Assembly: GCA_011032825.1 (NCBI GenBank)
Contig: JAADJZ010000005.1
Location: 129,001-193,000, forward strand
From: Massariosphaeria phaeospora
Taxonomy: Eukaryota > Ascomycota > Dothideomycetes > Pleosporales
DNA: 64,000 nt
Reading direction: 5' to 3'
In this document: positions 20,220 through 30,544 of the stretch, piece after piece
Numbering within the stretch: the stretch's first letter is position 1
Layout: every line of letters begins with the position of its first letter
Translations under genes and position numbers: made by a program
The notes under the pieces: model-generated
What the model was told of the DNA's origin: nothing
The model's database searches: none
What the model saw: only the letters and a program-made list of their open reading frames with translations

Positions 20220-21563
20220 TCATCTTGATTCTTGACCACGGTTCACGCCTCGAGTCAAGATATAGTACATGCGCCGAGCAAGAATGTACTCAGGCGTATA
20301 CGACGCACGCACGAAGTCTTCACCTGCGATTTCTTCGAAAATGCGCTTGTACTCCAGTTTCTCAGGATTGTCAGGTGTTGTAATGAGCACATCACTCTCT
20401 TCTTCTTCGAAAGCATCATCATCAGCCCAAAGAAAGAACGGAGCGCGAGTGCTCATAAACTTGGGAACAAACGCCGCAGAGTCCCAGTCCAAGATACCCG
20501 TGAGCTGCACACTCGACTCATCGATAACTTCTACAAGCAGGTTGCGTGGATAGAAGTCGCCATGGTAGAAGTGGAATCGATCGTTGTCGTCAAAGAATTC
20601 CAATTCTTGGAGCTTGTTGATCATCTTCTCGAAGCGAGCCCAGATTGTCGTGAATACGAAGTCGCTATGTGCTTGTTTATACTTACGCTGGCGCTTGCAC
20701 AGAGAAAGCAAGAACTCATCTGTTGGCTCTGACGTCGTGTAGTCCGTGTTCGACCATGGAACAAGAGCATGATGTCGTATAAGTCGGCTCGGAATCGGCA
20801 TTGGTTCAACCTGCCCGCCCGAAACGAGATTCACTAGGGCGTTCCGGCGGCTTATAATACCAGCACAGGGGTTGGTGATGCTATGCATGTTGACCACAGC
20901 CTGACAAACGCCGCGTGCAGCGCTCTTCTTTTGTGCGTTGTTCAACGTGCTCCACACCTCCTCTAGTGACCGCCCCGGCATACGGTCCTGCAGCATATAG
21001 CCATGCCCCAGCGCATTATCCGCCGTGATGTCGTACATGACGACTTCCGGTACGGGATACAGCACTGTGTGAGGCACTCTAAGTGCAGCAAACTCAAGCG
21101 TGGCAATGTCGTATTCCATATAGACAGCACCGTCTCGCGGGATGCGGAGAATATACTCCTGTGCATCGCTGTGAGGCTGTTTTTTCTTAGCAAGACCGAC
21201 GAGCTTTGCGAGTTTGTGATACATCTTCCGCGACGCGGGCTTCTCGACCTTGGTTTTATGGACTTTGACACCCATCACGCGGTTGTAGTATCCGCCCTTG
21301 ATGTGCTAGATCTCGATATCTTTCTCTGAACGCCCAGGGAAGAGTTCATGAATCAACGTCTTGGCCTTATGCTGGAAGGTTGCGAAAGGTTCATGACCGT
21401 TAGCAATCGTGGAAGTCCGGGATACGATCGTGGATGTCTGGGATACGATGGACGACGTGTCGTCACAATCGACTTCCTCCACTTCAGGTTCGACTTTCTG
21501 GTCTTCGAGGGCGTCGATATTCATCGAGCTTACTGCACCGGGTGCAGGGGATTCGAGAGTCAT
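20220..21563 (-). pseudogene. APH-like kinase K7 with one in-frame TAG
   Basis: 448 codons from the ATG at 21563, interrupted only by TAG at 21306-21308 (codon 86), exactly before HIKGGYYNRVMG. Upstream: repeated SQTSTIVSRTSTI and GHEPFATFQHKA. Downstream, all in frame: YILRIPRDGAVYMEYDIATLE, PVPEVVMYDITADNALG, catalytic loop HGDFYPRN, ILDWDSAAFVPKF, and the end block PEYILARRMYYIL. Paralogues have Glu, Gln, Asp or Thr at the stop position. CAG (Gln, as in K6) to TAG would be a CpA-to-TpA change as made by RIP; GAG (Glu) to TAG would not. No phase-compatible intron removes it. It lacks the acidic tail. Confidence 0.8.
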
Positions 21564-22612
21564 TCTACGCAGAGCTACAAGGGAAGACACTATACTCAAT
21601 GGAATTTCCTACTTGAGTGTGAGGAGAGGCTTCTTATAAGATAAATGCGATATACATCGCGGCATATATTGTGCAGATTCAAATCAACATGTCTGGGTTG
21701 ATTCCTTTGTTAGCATACACTATGGTTTAACTATGTTTGCCAACGGTTTGCTTGCACTATTCTGTCAAGGGGAGTATGCGCGCGGGCTCTGGTGGGCTAT
21801 GGAGTGTTGTGGTTGAGCGAGAAATCTCTTGGCCTCATGTCAGAAAATAGGTTAAGGTCATGTGGGTGTGGGGACAGCCTGCACGTGACGGGCTTCGCGC
21901 ATATTAGTTACATCTTAATCTGATTCGACATAGTACATTGTGATGAGAACATCTCTAAAAGTTGTCTTAACCCTCCGGTGCCCTTAACAAGAGGGTTTCT
22001 GTGTTTAAGAAAACCTCCGCAAAATCGTGCTGCACCAACATCAAGCCCTGTTCCACTCAAACAGCTCACATCCTCGTGGTTAGACCCACTGCGTCATTCC
22101 TCCTCAAAAAGGTAGGCACGAACGCTGTATCGTTAAGTTACAATGCGCGCATGGAGCGATGCATACTGCCGTTCTGTACGGTCTCGGAGAATGCGACTTG
22201 TGAGGTAGCAAGTACTTGGAAGCAAGATCGAGGTGGTCCAAATACAGTTATGGTTGAGCCGGCCGGCTGTCGAGCCGACAGAGGATTTCAGCGGGTCGGC
22301 AATCTTTGAATATGTTGGGACGACAGATACCTATGAAATGTAGCGCACCAGCCAGCTTCGGCTGCGAACCGAGACAAAACGGGTTGACACGACATGCTGA
22401 GGCCCTCAGCAATCCATCGCAAGAAACACAAACAAGCAAGTTCCAGTCGGAAATGGGATGTTTAGCATGCGACCTCCGGTGAAGAACCGCGGCGCTCTAA
22501 CGATAGTTGTTTATTAATTAATCTATAATGAGTGTATTCGTTACGTCGTGATAATTAGGCATTACCTGCTCTGAGCATATTCGCGGACCCGACAGCATGT
22601 TGAGCCTGCAAA
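21564..22612. other. Intergenic region
   Basis: About 1,050 bases between K7 and the nucleoside-hydrolase gene. TATAA-like sequence near 21637 (minus orientation, CTTATAAG) could serve K7. Other ORFs are short and unrecognised. Confidence 0.4.
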
Positions 22613-23960
22613 CTATGGCTTCAACAGTAGCAAATCTTCGATCCTCTTAGCGAACGTGCCAGCCTGTATCTTGAGACCGACGGAGCGCTGGAGCTTGGAT
22701 GGAGAGTTGTAGTTCCACGATGCTGTGCCATCGGGAGTGAAGGTGATCTCGCCGCGGTTGCGCTCGTACGTGTAAACATCATCGAGGCCGCGGACGGCGA
22801 AGTAAACTGCGGTGGCTGCGGCGCGGTGTTGTTAGTAATGGAGCCTATTGCTGGAGGTGTAGGCTTCTACTTACAGTCCCAGGCGGGTGTGTTGGCACCA
22901 ACGCCTTCGATGGTGGTGAATGCATAGGCGACCGGATTCTTCTTCAAGTCAAGCTTGGACAAGCGGGCGCCGAGAAGTACCTCGCTGCCGATGGCCTCCG
23001 GTACGTAGGTGGCGAGTGTTGGCCAATGCGTCATTACGTAGATTGCGAATTTCGGATCGTGTGCAACGAAATTAAACGATTGGCCCTCGGGGTTGGCTTG
23101 CACGACAAGTTCGGCGACCTTTTGTTTCACGAGTTCATGGCCTGTTAACGGCGATATGGAGTCAGGCTTGGACATCAGGAGTTTGTACAGGTTGTCGGAG
23201 TACCCAATGTTCGCTATTGTGACGCTGTTGGGGGGAGCCTTGGCGAGGAGTTGGCGGTAGAGGGTGACGGGTTGGTCGGTGAGGCTGCCGTCTTTTACGT
23301 CTTGGGGGAAGTTGTTGACTAGCCCTGTGAGATACTCGTTGACTTGAGGATACATCGGGTCACGCAACTAATAATTGAGTGTTAAAGATGTTGCTGGCAA
23401 ATGTTCATTCAAAGTGTGCTTACATCATTGTTGACAGGTTTCTGGATGGCAGTCGGAATGTAGGGGTGCTTGTAGTAGGTGTTGATGGCGTCGATTGCTG
23501 GTGGAACGTATCGGCTGAAGACGCCTGTGACGGAGGTTAACTCTATGTCCTAATAGGAATCCCGGGACGCATGGATTGCCACGTACTTGAGATGACACCT
23601 AGGATTTCCACTTCGCCGCGAGTCTGGAGGATGTTCGCGAGTCCGATCGCGAGAGGATCGTCAACCTACAAACGAGCGGCGTCAGTACCTGCGCTCGCTG
23701 CAATGAAGCGAGGCAAAAGAACGTACGAAATTGAGCATGTCGGTATCAATGATCATAAGCTTCGGCCTTTTGGGTGGGGGCCCTGGGGGGCCGCTTTGCG
23801 CGAGGCTCTCCTCTTCGGGGCTGTTTGGCGCAAGGCTCTCTTCAGGAACGCTTTCGTCTCGAGAAACATGTTTCGGGAGCGGCGCCGCGATGACCAAAGA
23901 AGCGCATGCCGCGAGGCATGTGAGGCCCTGGAGGAAGGTGGATTGTGATATTCTGACCAT
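22613..23960 (-). CDS. Secreted nucleoside hydrolase-like protein, five exons
   Basis: Exons on the minus strand: 23960-23727, 23665-23587, 23524-23424, 23367-22875, 22815-22613. All donors are GTACGT/GTAAGN and all acceptors end in AG; phases agree and give 369 aa. The N terminus (MVRISQSTFLQGLTCLAACASLVIAAP) is a signal peptide, followed by a Pro/Glu-rich linker. Then MIIDTDMLNFVDDPLAIGLAN, a variant of the D-x-D-x(n)-DD Ca-binding signature of inosine-uridine-preferring nucleoside hydrolases. Exon 4 contains PVTLYRQLLAKAPPNSVTIANIGY, also as in that family. Family members release the base from ribonucleosides; substrate and activity here are unproven because the first motif has a three-residue insertion relative to DTDxGxDD. 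I chose the ATG at 23960 for its signal peptide; an ATG at 24044 is upstream. Confidence 0.8.
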
Positions 23961-26210
23961 GATTGTGTGTGGTTGCGCGAAAGAGATGGGATGCAGAGGA
24001 AAGACGAAGGAACTGCGCCGACTAAGTAATGAGCTCTCCGTCATGCAGCTGTCTCGCGTGGGTCTTGCAGGGTTGCCTGGTCGGCCCTCGGCCGTATTCG
24101 TGTTGGGAAGAGATCTCCAGGGCTACCGCCAGCCTCGCGCTACACCTGCATACAACTATTTGATGGTACTTCGCCTCGCTACCGAACTTGCTCAATGCGG
24201 CTTGTGGCGGGAGACATCAACGACGCGGTCGCTACTCCGAGCCAGAACAGGGCAGTCCATGATGCGGAATCCGGAAATCTGATAGTGTTGGATCCAGCGG
24301 GGCAAGCGGGGTAGTCAAGGCTAGGAAAACCTTGGAAACAGTGGTGACTTCAAGGTATCGGTGGCTTGGCCTAGATTCTACACTAAGCTGGTTTATGTTT
24401 GGATACGGGCTATGTACAGCCGGAAGGCTTCACCCCGCGGGACGTCCAGTTGTCGGTGAGCATGCGGGGCAAACGCCATGTCCACAGGTATGTACTCGTT
24501 CATGATCTGGGACACAAACGTCGCAGCTCGTAATAATTGCCTTTAGAAGCTGCAAACTCTAAATAGTGCGAGGATTAGGGTGCCCACTGCGTAGGCACAT
24601 ACACAGTTCGCAAACCAAGACGCCTGGGCCGTCCCGTCTTGGCGCGGCTTACAGTCACGTGATACGCCCACAGCCCGCCCGCCCAGCTCCGGATCTGGGA
24701 TCTGGGATCCCAGAGTGGCGGGGAAGCTGACCCTACAGGCCGGGGTGAACTGTATGCAGGCGTTCTCCCGACATATCCCTCGGCCGCATGAAAACCCTCG
24801 CACGAGAGCTGCAAGCCACGGCTCGTCGCCACCACCTGGCTGCAGCGCGGGACATTTTTCTTATCGTTGGAACCAGCGCGATATCGGGGTCGGAGAGACG
24901 TCGCTCCGCAGCACCCATACTGTACTCGTTCGATGTGAGCGATTATTGGAGTCTCGGTCGACATTTGAGATGATTGGTGTCGCACGGGAAACTGTGAACA
25001 CAGAGCATCCTGTGAGCAAAGCGCGCACGAACCGACTCTGCCGCTACCCAATCCGTATTTCCGACCTATTCCCGTTCATGCCATCGTGTCCGATGTCGCG
25101 CGGTTCGCGCGTCGTTTCCGCCAGGCTACTCATGGACGCCGAAGTGTTACCTGATCATCATTAGGTACTTGCCCGAACGTGCCCAAGAGCGTATTTTGCA
25201 ATTTGCTGTAGGTCGAATTTGTATACAGGCCGCGTGGTTGGTAATCAAGGTCATCGGAAATCCAGGTCGGACCTGGCTAGCTGGGATACAGACGGGTCAC
25301 GTGCACGCCCAGTCGGGCCGCTTCGTGAGTGGTTCCCAAGGTCAGTTAGTATGGCCCATGAGTGCAACGCCAACCACTTGACGGGAAAATGACTACAACG
25401 TCGCAAAAGGACTGTATCTTGATGGAGGTTCATGGTCATTGAAGCAAGTGTCTCCCATATTCTTCCGGCCTCAAGACAAGAATATAGGAAGGATTTACCT
25501 TCTCCGCGCCATGCGAGTGCCGTAGTAGTGTTGAGCTTGGTACCTAGCCTTTTGTTCCGTCCGCTTGGGTGACGCAGACGGCCCGAAATAAATCCCTGGT
25601 TGAACACCCAGAAGCTGATGTTGTGCATTTGCACATTGAACCCCAATAACTATCCCTGGACGCATGGACCGTGTTGCGCCGGTACGGTAAATGACATACA
25701 CGCTACACCTTTTGGAACTGGGCTCCACGTGTCATGCAAACGAGCTAACGTTCATCGCAGGATTATTGCCTGACGAATTTCATATTATGCGAACGGGTTA
25801 ACGGTAATCGCATGAATATTGCCTGGCGAATCGTGTTATGCAAAAGGATTAACGTGAATCGCATAAATGGTTCCTGACGAATTGGAATGGGTTTGCGTGG
25901 AGTTTCCTGACATTTCTCGAATTCCCTGAGCACGATTCGGTCTTCTAGGATCTCCCTACCATCTACGTAACATCGGCTTGGTTGAAGCGAAAACTCCACA
26001 GAAAAGGTCACTGCAATCTTGCACATAAATGATTTCTATTAGGGGCATAGGGGCGACTCTCTCAATATATCATGATTAATTCAAATTTACTCACTTCGAT
26101 ACTTACGCCCTCCACGCTCTGACTGAGAGCTTCACTCTCGAGTCTCAGCATGGCAGCGCATCGCAAATGAGCTAGCACAACTGCTCAGCACTCTACTACC
26201 GAGATCTTAC
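23961..26210. other. Long intergenic stretch with a 52-bp tandem repeat
   Basis: About 2.2 kb with overlapping short ORFs on both strands but no domain or plausible exon chain that I can find. Contains a tandem repeat at 25745-25900. Confidence 0.4.
25745..25900. repeat. Imperfect ~52-bp tandem repeat, three copies
   Basis: Units begin at about 25745, 25797 and 25848 with the pattern TAACG..ATCGCA....TTGCCTGACGAAT. The copies differ by several substitutions. Confidence 0.7.
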
Positions 26211-26459
26211 TTACTTCTGTCCAAAGAAAGCCTGGTCTTCAGCAGCTTTCTTCGCCGCATCTTCGTTCTTGCGCTTCGCGACCTTTTCGGCGTGATCGCG
26301 ACGGTCTTTCGCTGCAGCTACACCACTACACGCCTGGCACTCACCCGATGCATAGTAGTCTATATTGTGGATGTCGCAACGCGCGAAATGCTTGCGACAG
26401 TACCCGGTTGCGCCACAGAAGCAATGGTGGGTCTTTTTGGCGCCCGCTTTTCTAGCCAT
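26211..26459 (-). CDS. Small HHC/CxKH zinc-binding-like protein S4
   Basis: 82 aa, single exon: MARKAGAKKTHHCFCGATGYCRKHFARCDIH..., then ECQAC and a long charged K/A/D-rich tail ending AFFGQK. It has the shared HHC - CxKH - x3-C-x2-H - CxxC series of S1 and S3. It is the most compact member, so it best shows the core: two short clusters followed by a charged helix. TTATATA (26597-26603, TATATAA on its strand) lies about 140 bases upstream. Head-to-head with kinase K8 (557 bases between starts). No known family recognised. Confidence 0.7.
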   Translation of the reverse strand: MARKAGAKKTHHCFCGATGYCRKHFARCDIHNIDYYASGECQACSGVAAAKDRRDHAEKVAKRKNEDAAKKAAEDQAFFGQK

Positions 26460-27016
26460 TGCGGTGTATGAGGTCTAGATGGGACGGTTCCTGAAAGATC
26501 TATGGGTTGCGTGATATGCTAGGACTTCTAAGAGGTAGGTGAATAGATGAGTGGGTCTGGTGTTGCGTGATATTATGGTGCGGTCGTGTTCCTGAGTTAT
26601 ATACGATGAGCTGAATGCTGCGACGTGAAGAATGAATACATCGTGTTCGTATTGGACCTGTACAAGTTCTTTGACATGTTGATAATTGTGTTAGTACCAT
26701 CAAGAGCGAAAATATTTGATGTATAGTTGGATAAGTTATGTGACGATGGAGTGGAGTCGGCACAGCCAGTCTGTGTACAATCGCCTACTAGTTTTGACAT
26801 CGATTTAGCAAGGAGAGGTGCTGATAAGAGAGCAGTTCTTTGTTGTCAGGGGTGAAGTCAAGATAAAGAAACTTGAGCTTTTTGTTTGACTTTGGGCGCT
26901 GATATTAAGAGTAACAGCTTACCCTTCCCTTACATTGTTTGAGCATCCCCTGCTTATAACTTGAAGTTGTATTACTTCTCATGCAGTAGAAAACCTATCA
27001 AAGTAAACGAAAAATC
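26460..27016. promoter_or_regulatory. Shared intergenic region S4/K8
   Basis: 557 bases between divergent starts, with a TATATAA on the S4 side and TTATAA (about 26953-26958) on the K8 side. The third small-protein/kinase head-to-head pair in the window. Confidence 0.45.
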
Positions 27017-28408
27017 ATGAACGCTAACATGGCCGACCGTGAGATCATTACCGACGAGGACAACACCGGCGCAGCTTTTACCGAGCCTGATCTCGACGAT
27101 GATGCGGTGTCGACTACATCCACGATTGAATTCGAGCACGAGCCCTTCGATACCTTCCAGGAGAAAGTCCTACAACTCTGCCACCAAGACGTTTACCCAG
27201 ATGTCCCTGCTGACGCCATCCAGATTACGCGTATGGAGGGCGGTAGCTACAATCGCGTAATCGGGATCACCATTAACGCGCCTTTGAAAACGCCGACTAT
27301 ATTCCAGCGCATCCATCAGCGTTTGCTGGAATGTTTCGGCGCAAAAATCAAGGCTTCGAAGCCTCAGGAATTTGTGATCCGCATTCCGCGTACCGAGCAC
27401 GCTTGGGTTGAACATGAAATCGCGATCGTGCGTTACCTCAAAGATTCGGGTATTCCGGTGCCCACGATTGAACGCTTCGATCTGACAAAGAACAATGCCA
27501 TCGGTGAGCGATACACCATTCAGCGTCTCCTCCCTGGATCGCCAGCTGTAGAAGCCTACTTCGACCTGAACACTGCACAGCAAGTTTCGTTCGCGCGGGA
27601 TTTGGGTCTTGCTTTGAAGCAGATGGCACAGTACTCTGCATCCGTTCCCGGGACTTTGGACCCAGCCCATGCTGGAGAATCTTCTTTACAGCCTGAGATC
27701 CTGCGTCTACACTGCCCGCCCCGCAATGCTTTCCGCCCAGTTGACCCCAACGACGCGACATTGCCGTCCGAGCCTCAGACGGTGATGGATTTTCTATCCT
27801 CACAGTTTTCCCGCCAGCGCCTCTACGACTTGTCGTGTAACCGCGAGTTCATCAACCCCTGGAAACAGATGTGGCCTATCGTGGCCGAGATGGACAAGAT
27901 GGGTATCTTCGACGACGACCGGTACTACCTCACGCACATGGACTTCTTCGCACGCAACATGCTCGTCGAAGTCGTCGATGAGAACACATCTAAGCTGTCA
28001 GGCATCCTGGACTGGGATGAAGCTGTCTTCGCGCCGGCATTCGTGAACTGCTGTCCCCCATCTTGGATGTGGGATATGGAAGGTGAAGACGAAGAGGAAG
28101 AGCTAGACGAGGCGAAATCGAACGATACCCCGAGCGACCCGAATCTTCAACAGGTCAAGAAAGCGTTCGAGGATGCTGTTGGTGGTGAATATCTGCGCTA
28201 CGCTTACACCCCCGAGTACCGAATCGCGCGTGCGATCTGTCGGCTCGCGATCGCTGGGTTTCATTCTGGTGATGACTATAACGCGTTCGAGAAGGCGACG
28301 GCGGAGTGGAATGAGCTGCACCCTGATCATGCCGTCGGCGGCCTTTACGATGACTCGGACATCGAGGACATCGAAGACGAAGAGCCGGCTGCGGAAGAAG
28401 AAGCGTAG
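27017..28408 (+). CDS. APH-like kinase K8, apparently intact
   Basis: 463 aa, first ATG. IEFEHEPFDTFQEKV; ITRMEGGSYNRVIGITI; FVIRIPRTEHAWVEHEIAIV; IPVPTIERFDLTKNNAIGERYTIQRLLPG; catalytic loop HMDFFARN at about residue 307; ILDWDEAVFAPAF; WNELHPDHA; acidic tail (DDSDIEDIEDEEPAAEEEA). All APH catalytic residues are present. Codon use is more GC-rich than in K4-K7. The tail ends only a few bases before a 14-bp tandem repeat in the 3' flank. Divergent from S4. Substrate unknown. Confidence 0.85.
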   Translation: MNANMADREIITDEDNTGAAFTEPDLDDDAVSTTSTIEFEHEPFDTFQEKVLQLCHQDVYPDVPADAIQITRMEGGSYNRVIGITINAPLKTPTIFQRIHQRLLECFGAKIKASKPQEFVIRIPRTEHAWVEHEIAIVRYLKDSGIPVPTIERFDLTKNNAIGERYTIQRLLPGSPAVEAYFDLNTAQQVSFARDLGLALKQMAQYSASVPGTLDPAHAGESSLQPEILRLHCPPRNAFRPVDPNDATLPSEPQTVMDFLSSQFSRQRLYDLSCNREFINPWKQMWPIVAEMDKMGIFDDDRYYLTHMDFFARNMLVEVVDENTSKLSGILDWDEAVFAPAFVNCCPPSWMWDMEGEDEEEELDEAKSNDTPSDPNLQQVKKAFEDAVGGEYLRYAYTPEYRIARAICRLAIAGFHSGDDYNAFEKATAEWNELHPDHAVGGLYDDSDIEDIEDEEPAAEEEA

Positions 28409-28783
28409 ATGATCCCTAAGTGGTGATTCCTAAGTGGTGATCCCTAAGTGGTGTCAATACAGCTTAAGAATGTTCATCGAAAGAAGTGCACAATAGATAA
28501 TGTTTTATACCTGAAATATTTGAAAACTCGAAATGCGACTTGATATGCTTGATATGTGAAAAGGGAGGACTGGAGAAACTGGCATCAGGACAGATGCACT
28601 CCGCTTACGTCTTGAGACCACGGTCTTCTGAATTATGAGCGTCTTATCACTGGGTCAGCTTCGATAACCCTGGGACACGGGTGCCTTACCGCGGTCACCA
28701 ACCCCAAGCCTTACCGCATCTCGCCTAGCTCCTCCCCTTCCCCTCCTTGTACTTCCCCACCACCCCGCACATCACCCACAACC
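28409..28783. other. Intergenic region with 14-bp repeat
   Basis: About 375 bases; holds the K8 3' region with a 14-bp triplication and the CT/CA-rich leader of the next gene. Confidence 0.45.
28411..28452. repeat. 14-bp tandem repeat, three copies
   Basis: GATCCCTAAGTGGT, GATTCCTAAGTGGT, GATCCCTAAGTGGT in immediate succession just after the K8 stop codon. Confidence 0.85.
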
Positions 28784-29827
28784 ATGGCTTTTAAGCCTAT
28801 GATGGTCTCCAAATCGATGATGCCGTCGCTCCTCAAGAAACAGCTCGCCTACACACCGTCCCCTCAACCCTTCGAGACCTTCGATGGCGGATCGTGGCGC
28901 CCCTCTCAGCCCCCTGCATCCCCCGGTCCGCGTGCGCCTCTGACCTCCATCCGCGTCATCACCTGGAACATCACCTATTGCGCCATGTATCCACGCGCGC
29001 GCATGGCCGCCGCACTCGCATACCTGAGGGCTCTGGTTAACAGCATCCCCTCGTACTGCGCCATCATCATCCACCTGCAGGAGATGATGGAGGCCCACCC
29101 AGACCCTGAAGGAGACATCGATCATTGCGCAAACGACCTCAGTCAATTCCGAAACGCGGCCTGGGTGCGGCGGTCCTTCAACCTTGCGGGCTTCGACAAC
29201 AGCGAGTGGGACTCGCGATACGGCGTGGTGTCGCTCGTGGACCGGCGTTTAAGCATCGCGCGGGTGTCACGCCTACGGTTCGTGAGCGAGTTCGAGCGCG
29301 ACGCCTTGTTCGTCGACGTCCGCCTTGCTTCCTCGCCCGGCGCCATTCTGCGACTCTGCAACGTGCACCTCGATTCTAGCTACGGCATCGTGCGCCCCAT
29401 CCAATGGGCAGCACTGGCGAAGCACCTACAAGACACAAGTGCGGGCATTGTGGCGAGCATACTGGCGGGGGACTGCAATGCGACCAAGCCGCGCGATGTG
29501 AGAGCGCCTCAAGAGCACGGCTTCAAGGATGCATATTTGGAGGATGGGGGCAAGGAAGGGGATGAAGATGGCGCAACGTGGGGGTTTCAGAGCGGCGTGG
29601 CGTCGAAGACGCGGGGGCCGATGAGGTTGGACAAGGTGGTTTCCTGGGGGAAGGTGGACGGAAGGGGAATGGAGAAGGTGGGTGTGGGAATTAAGATACA
29701 AGACAAGAAAATTGCGAAAGAGATGGAGGCGAATGGGGAGTTGACGTTTGTGACGGATCATTATGGGGTGATGGCCGAGTTCTTTGTGGAGCAAGGACTG
29801 GATACGGGTGCCGCTGATGCGGTCTGA
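28784..29827 (+). CDS. Endonuclease/exonuclease/phosphatase family protein (TDP2-like)
   Basis: 347 aa, single exon. EEP-fold motifs in order: VITWNI (TWN), IIHLQEMM (catalytic Glu), LCNVHLDSS, ILAGDCNAT (GDxN), MRLDKVVSW (RLDxV) and VTDHYGVMAEF (SDHxG-type). This series is that of tyrosyl-DNA phosphodiesterase 2-like and related Mg-dependent phosphodiesterases. The TDP2 role (removing topoisomerase adducts from DNA 5' ends) is a family analogy, not shown here. No signal peptide. GC-rich, C/G-ending codons, unlike the kinases to the left. Confidence 0.85.
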   Translation: MAFKPMMVSKSMMPSLLKKQLAYTPSPQPFETFDGGSWRPSQPPASPGPRAPLTSIRVITWNITYCAMYPRARMAAALAYLRALVNSIPSYCAIIIHLQEMMEAHPDPEGDIDHCANDLSQFRNAAWVRRSFNLAGFDNSEWDSRYGVVSLVDRRLSIARVSRLRFVSEFERDALFVDVRLASSPGAILRLCNVHLDSSYGIVRPIQWAALAKHLQDTSAGIVASILAGDCNATKPRDVRAPQEHGFKDAYLEDGGKEGDEDGATWGFQSGVASKTRGPMRLDKVVSWGKVDGRGMEKVGVGIKIQDKKIAKEMEANGELTFVTDHYGVMAEFFVEQGLDTGAADAV

Positions 29828-30544
29828 TGGGACAGGAATCACCGTCGCGGTCCCGCTGCTTTGCTCTAAGACTTTGGGGATCAACAGGAGCTTGATGATT
29901 GATCCGGCTTCGGCGTTCTCAACATTCATGCTACAGCCACGACAGAAAGCACTGGTATTGGTCCACACCGCTCGACTAGCTGGTTTCACATACGCACATG
30001 TATAGGCGTAGCTTTCCTGTCACGCAATTACCTTCCAGAATTTCGGCGGTCTGAACAAATCACAGTTTTCCCGGAATCGAGACTTCAGGCAGTAGCGGAA
30101 GAGGCTGTGATTGCGGCCGAATACACCGCTTATTATAACAGAAGCAATATGTGAAGAGTCTATGATTAGGAACGAGGACCACGGTAGCTGCATCTAACAG
30201 CAGTACAAGAATTTTATAATCACAAGAAGTTCTCTGTGCATGCGCTTTCGCCGCGCTTTGTTGTCGGGGGTCTAATCGAGGCGACATAGGTACTATTTGT
30301 GTGGACTCTGCACTGTGAAGCTACGTGCGAAAGAGGCGCAGACGACCCAGAACTTCCGGCCCCTTCAATAACCCCGCGTTTCTTTGCCACAAGCGCGCAG
30401 GATATATATCACTAGCCAATGGAAACGTGCGGCGTAGACGTTGGAGGTGAACGTGCCACAGCCCGGACCTCATAAATGCGCCGTAGACCGTCCAGTTTCC
30501 ATCAACACCATAACCATCCCTCAACCCAGCCTCATCGACCTACA
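29828..30544. other. Intergenic region
   Basis: About 715 bases; no supported gene. The last 100 bases form the leader of the FAD oxidase gene. Confidence 0.4.

Noticed and set aside
24543..25728. Overlapping ORFs of 60-158 codons
   Set aside because: No domains, no splice chains, both strands equally open; local composition effect.
3627..28408. Antibiotic-resistance (aminoglycoside phosphotransferase) genes
   Set aside because: The fold and catalytic motifs are APH-like, but the family is fungal with its own signature; nothing indicates aminoglycoside substrates.
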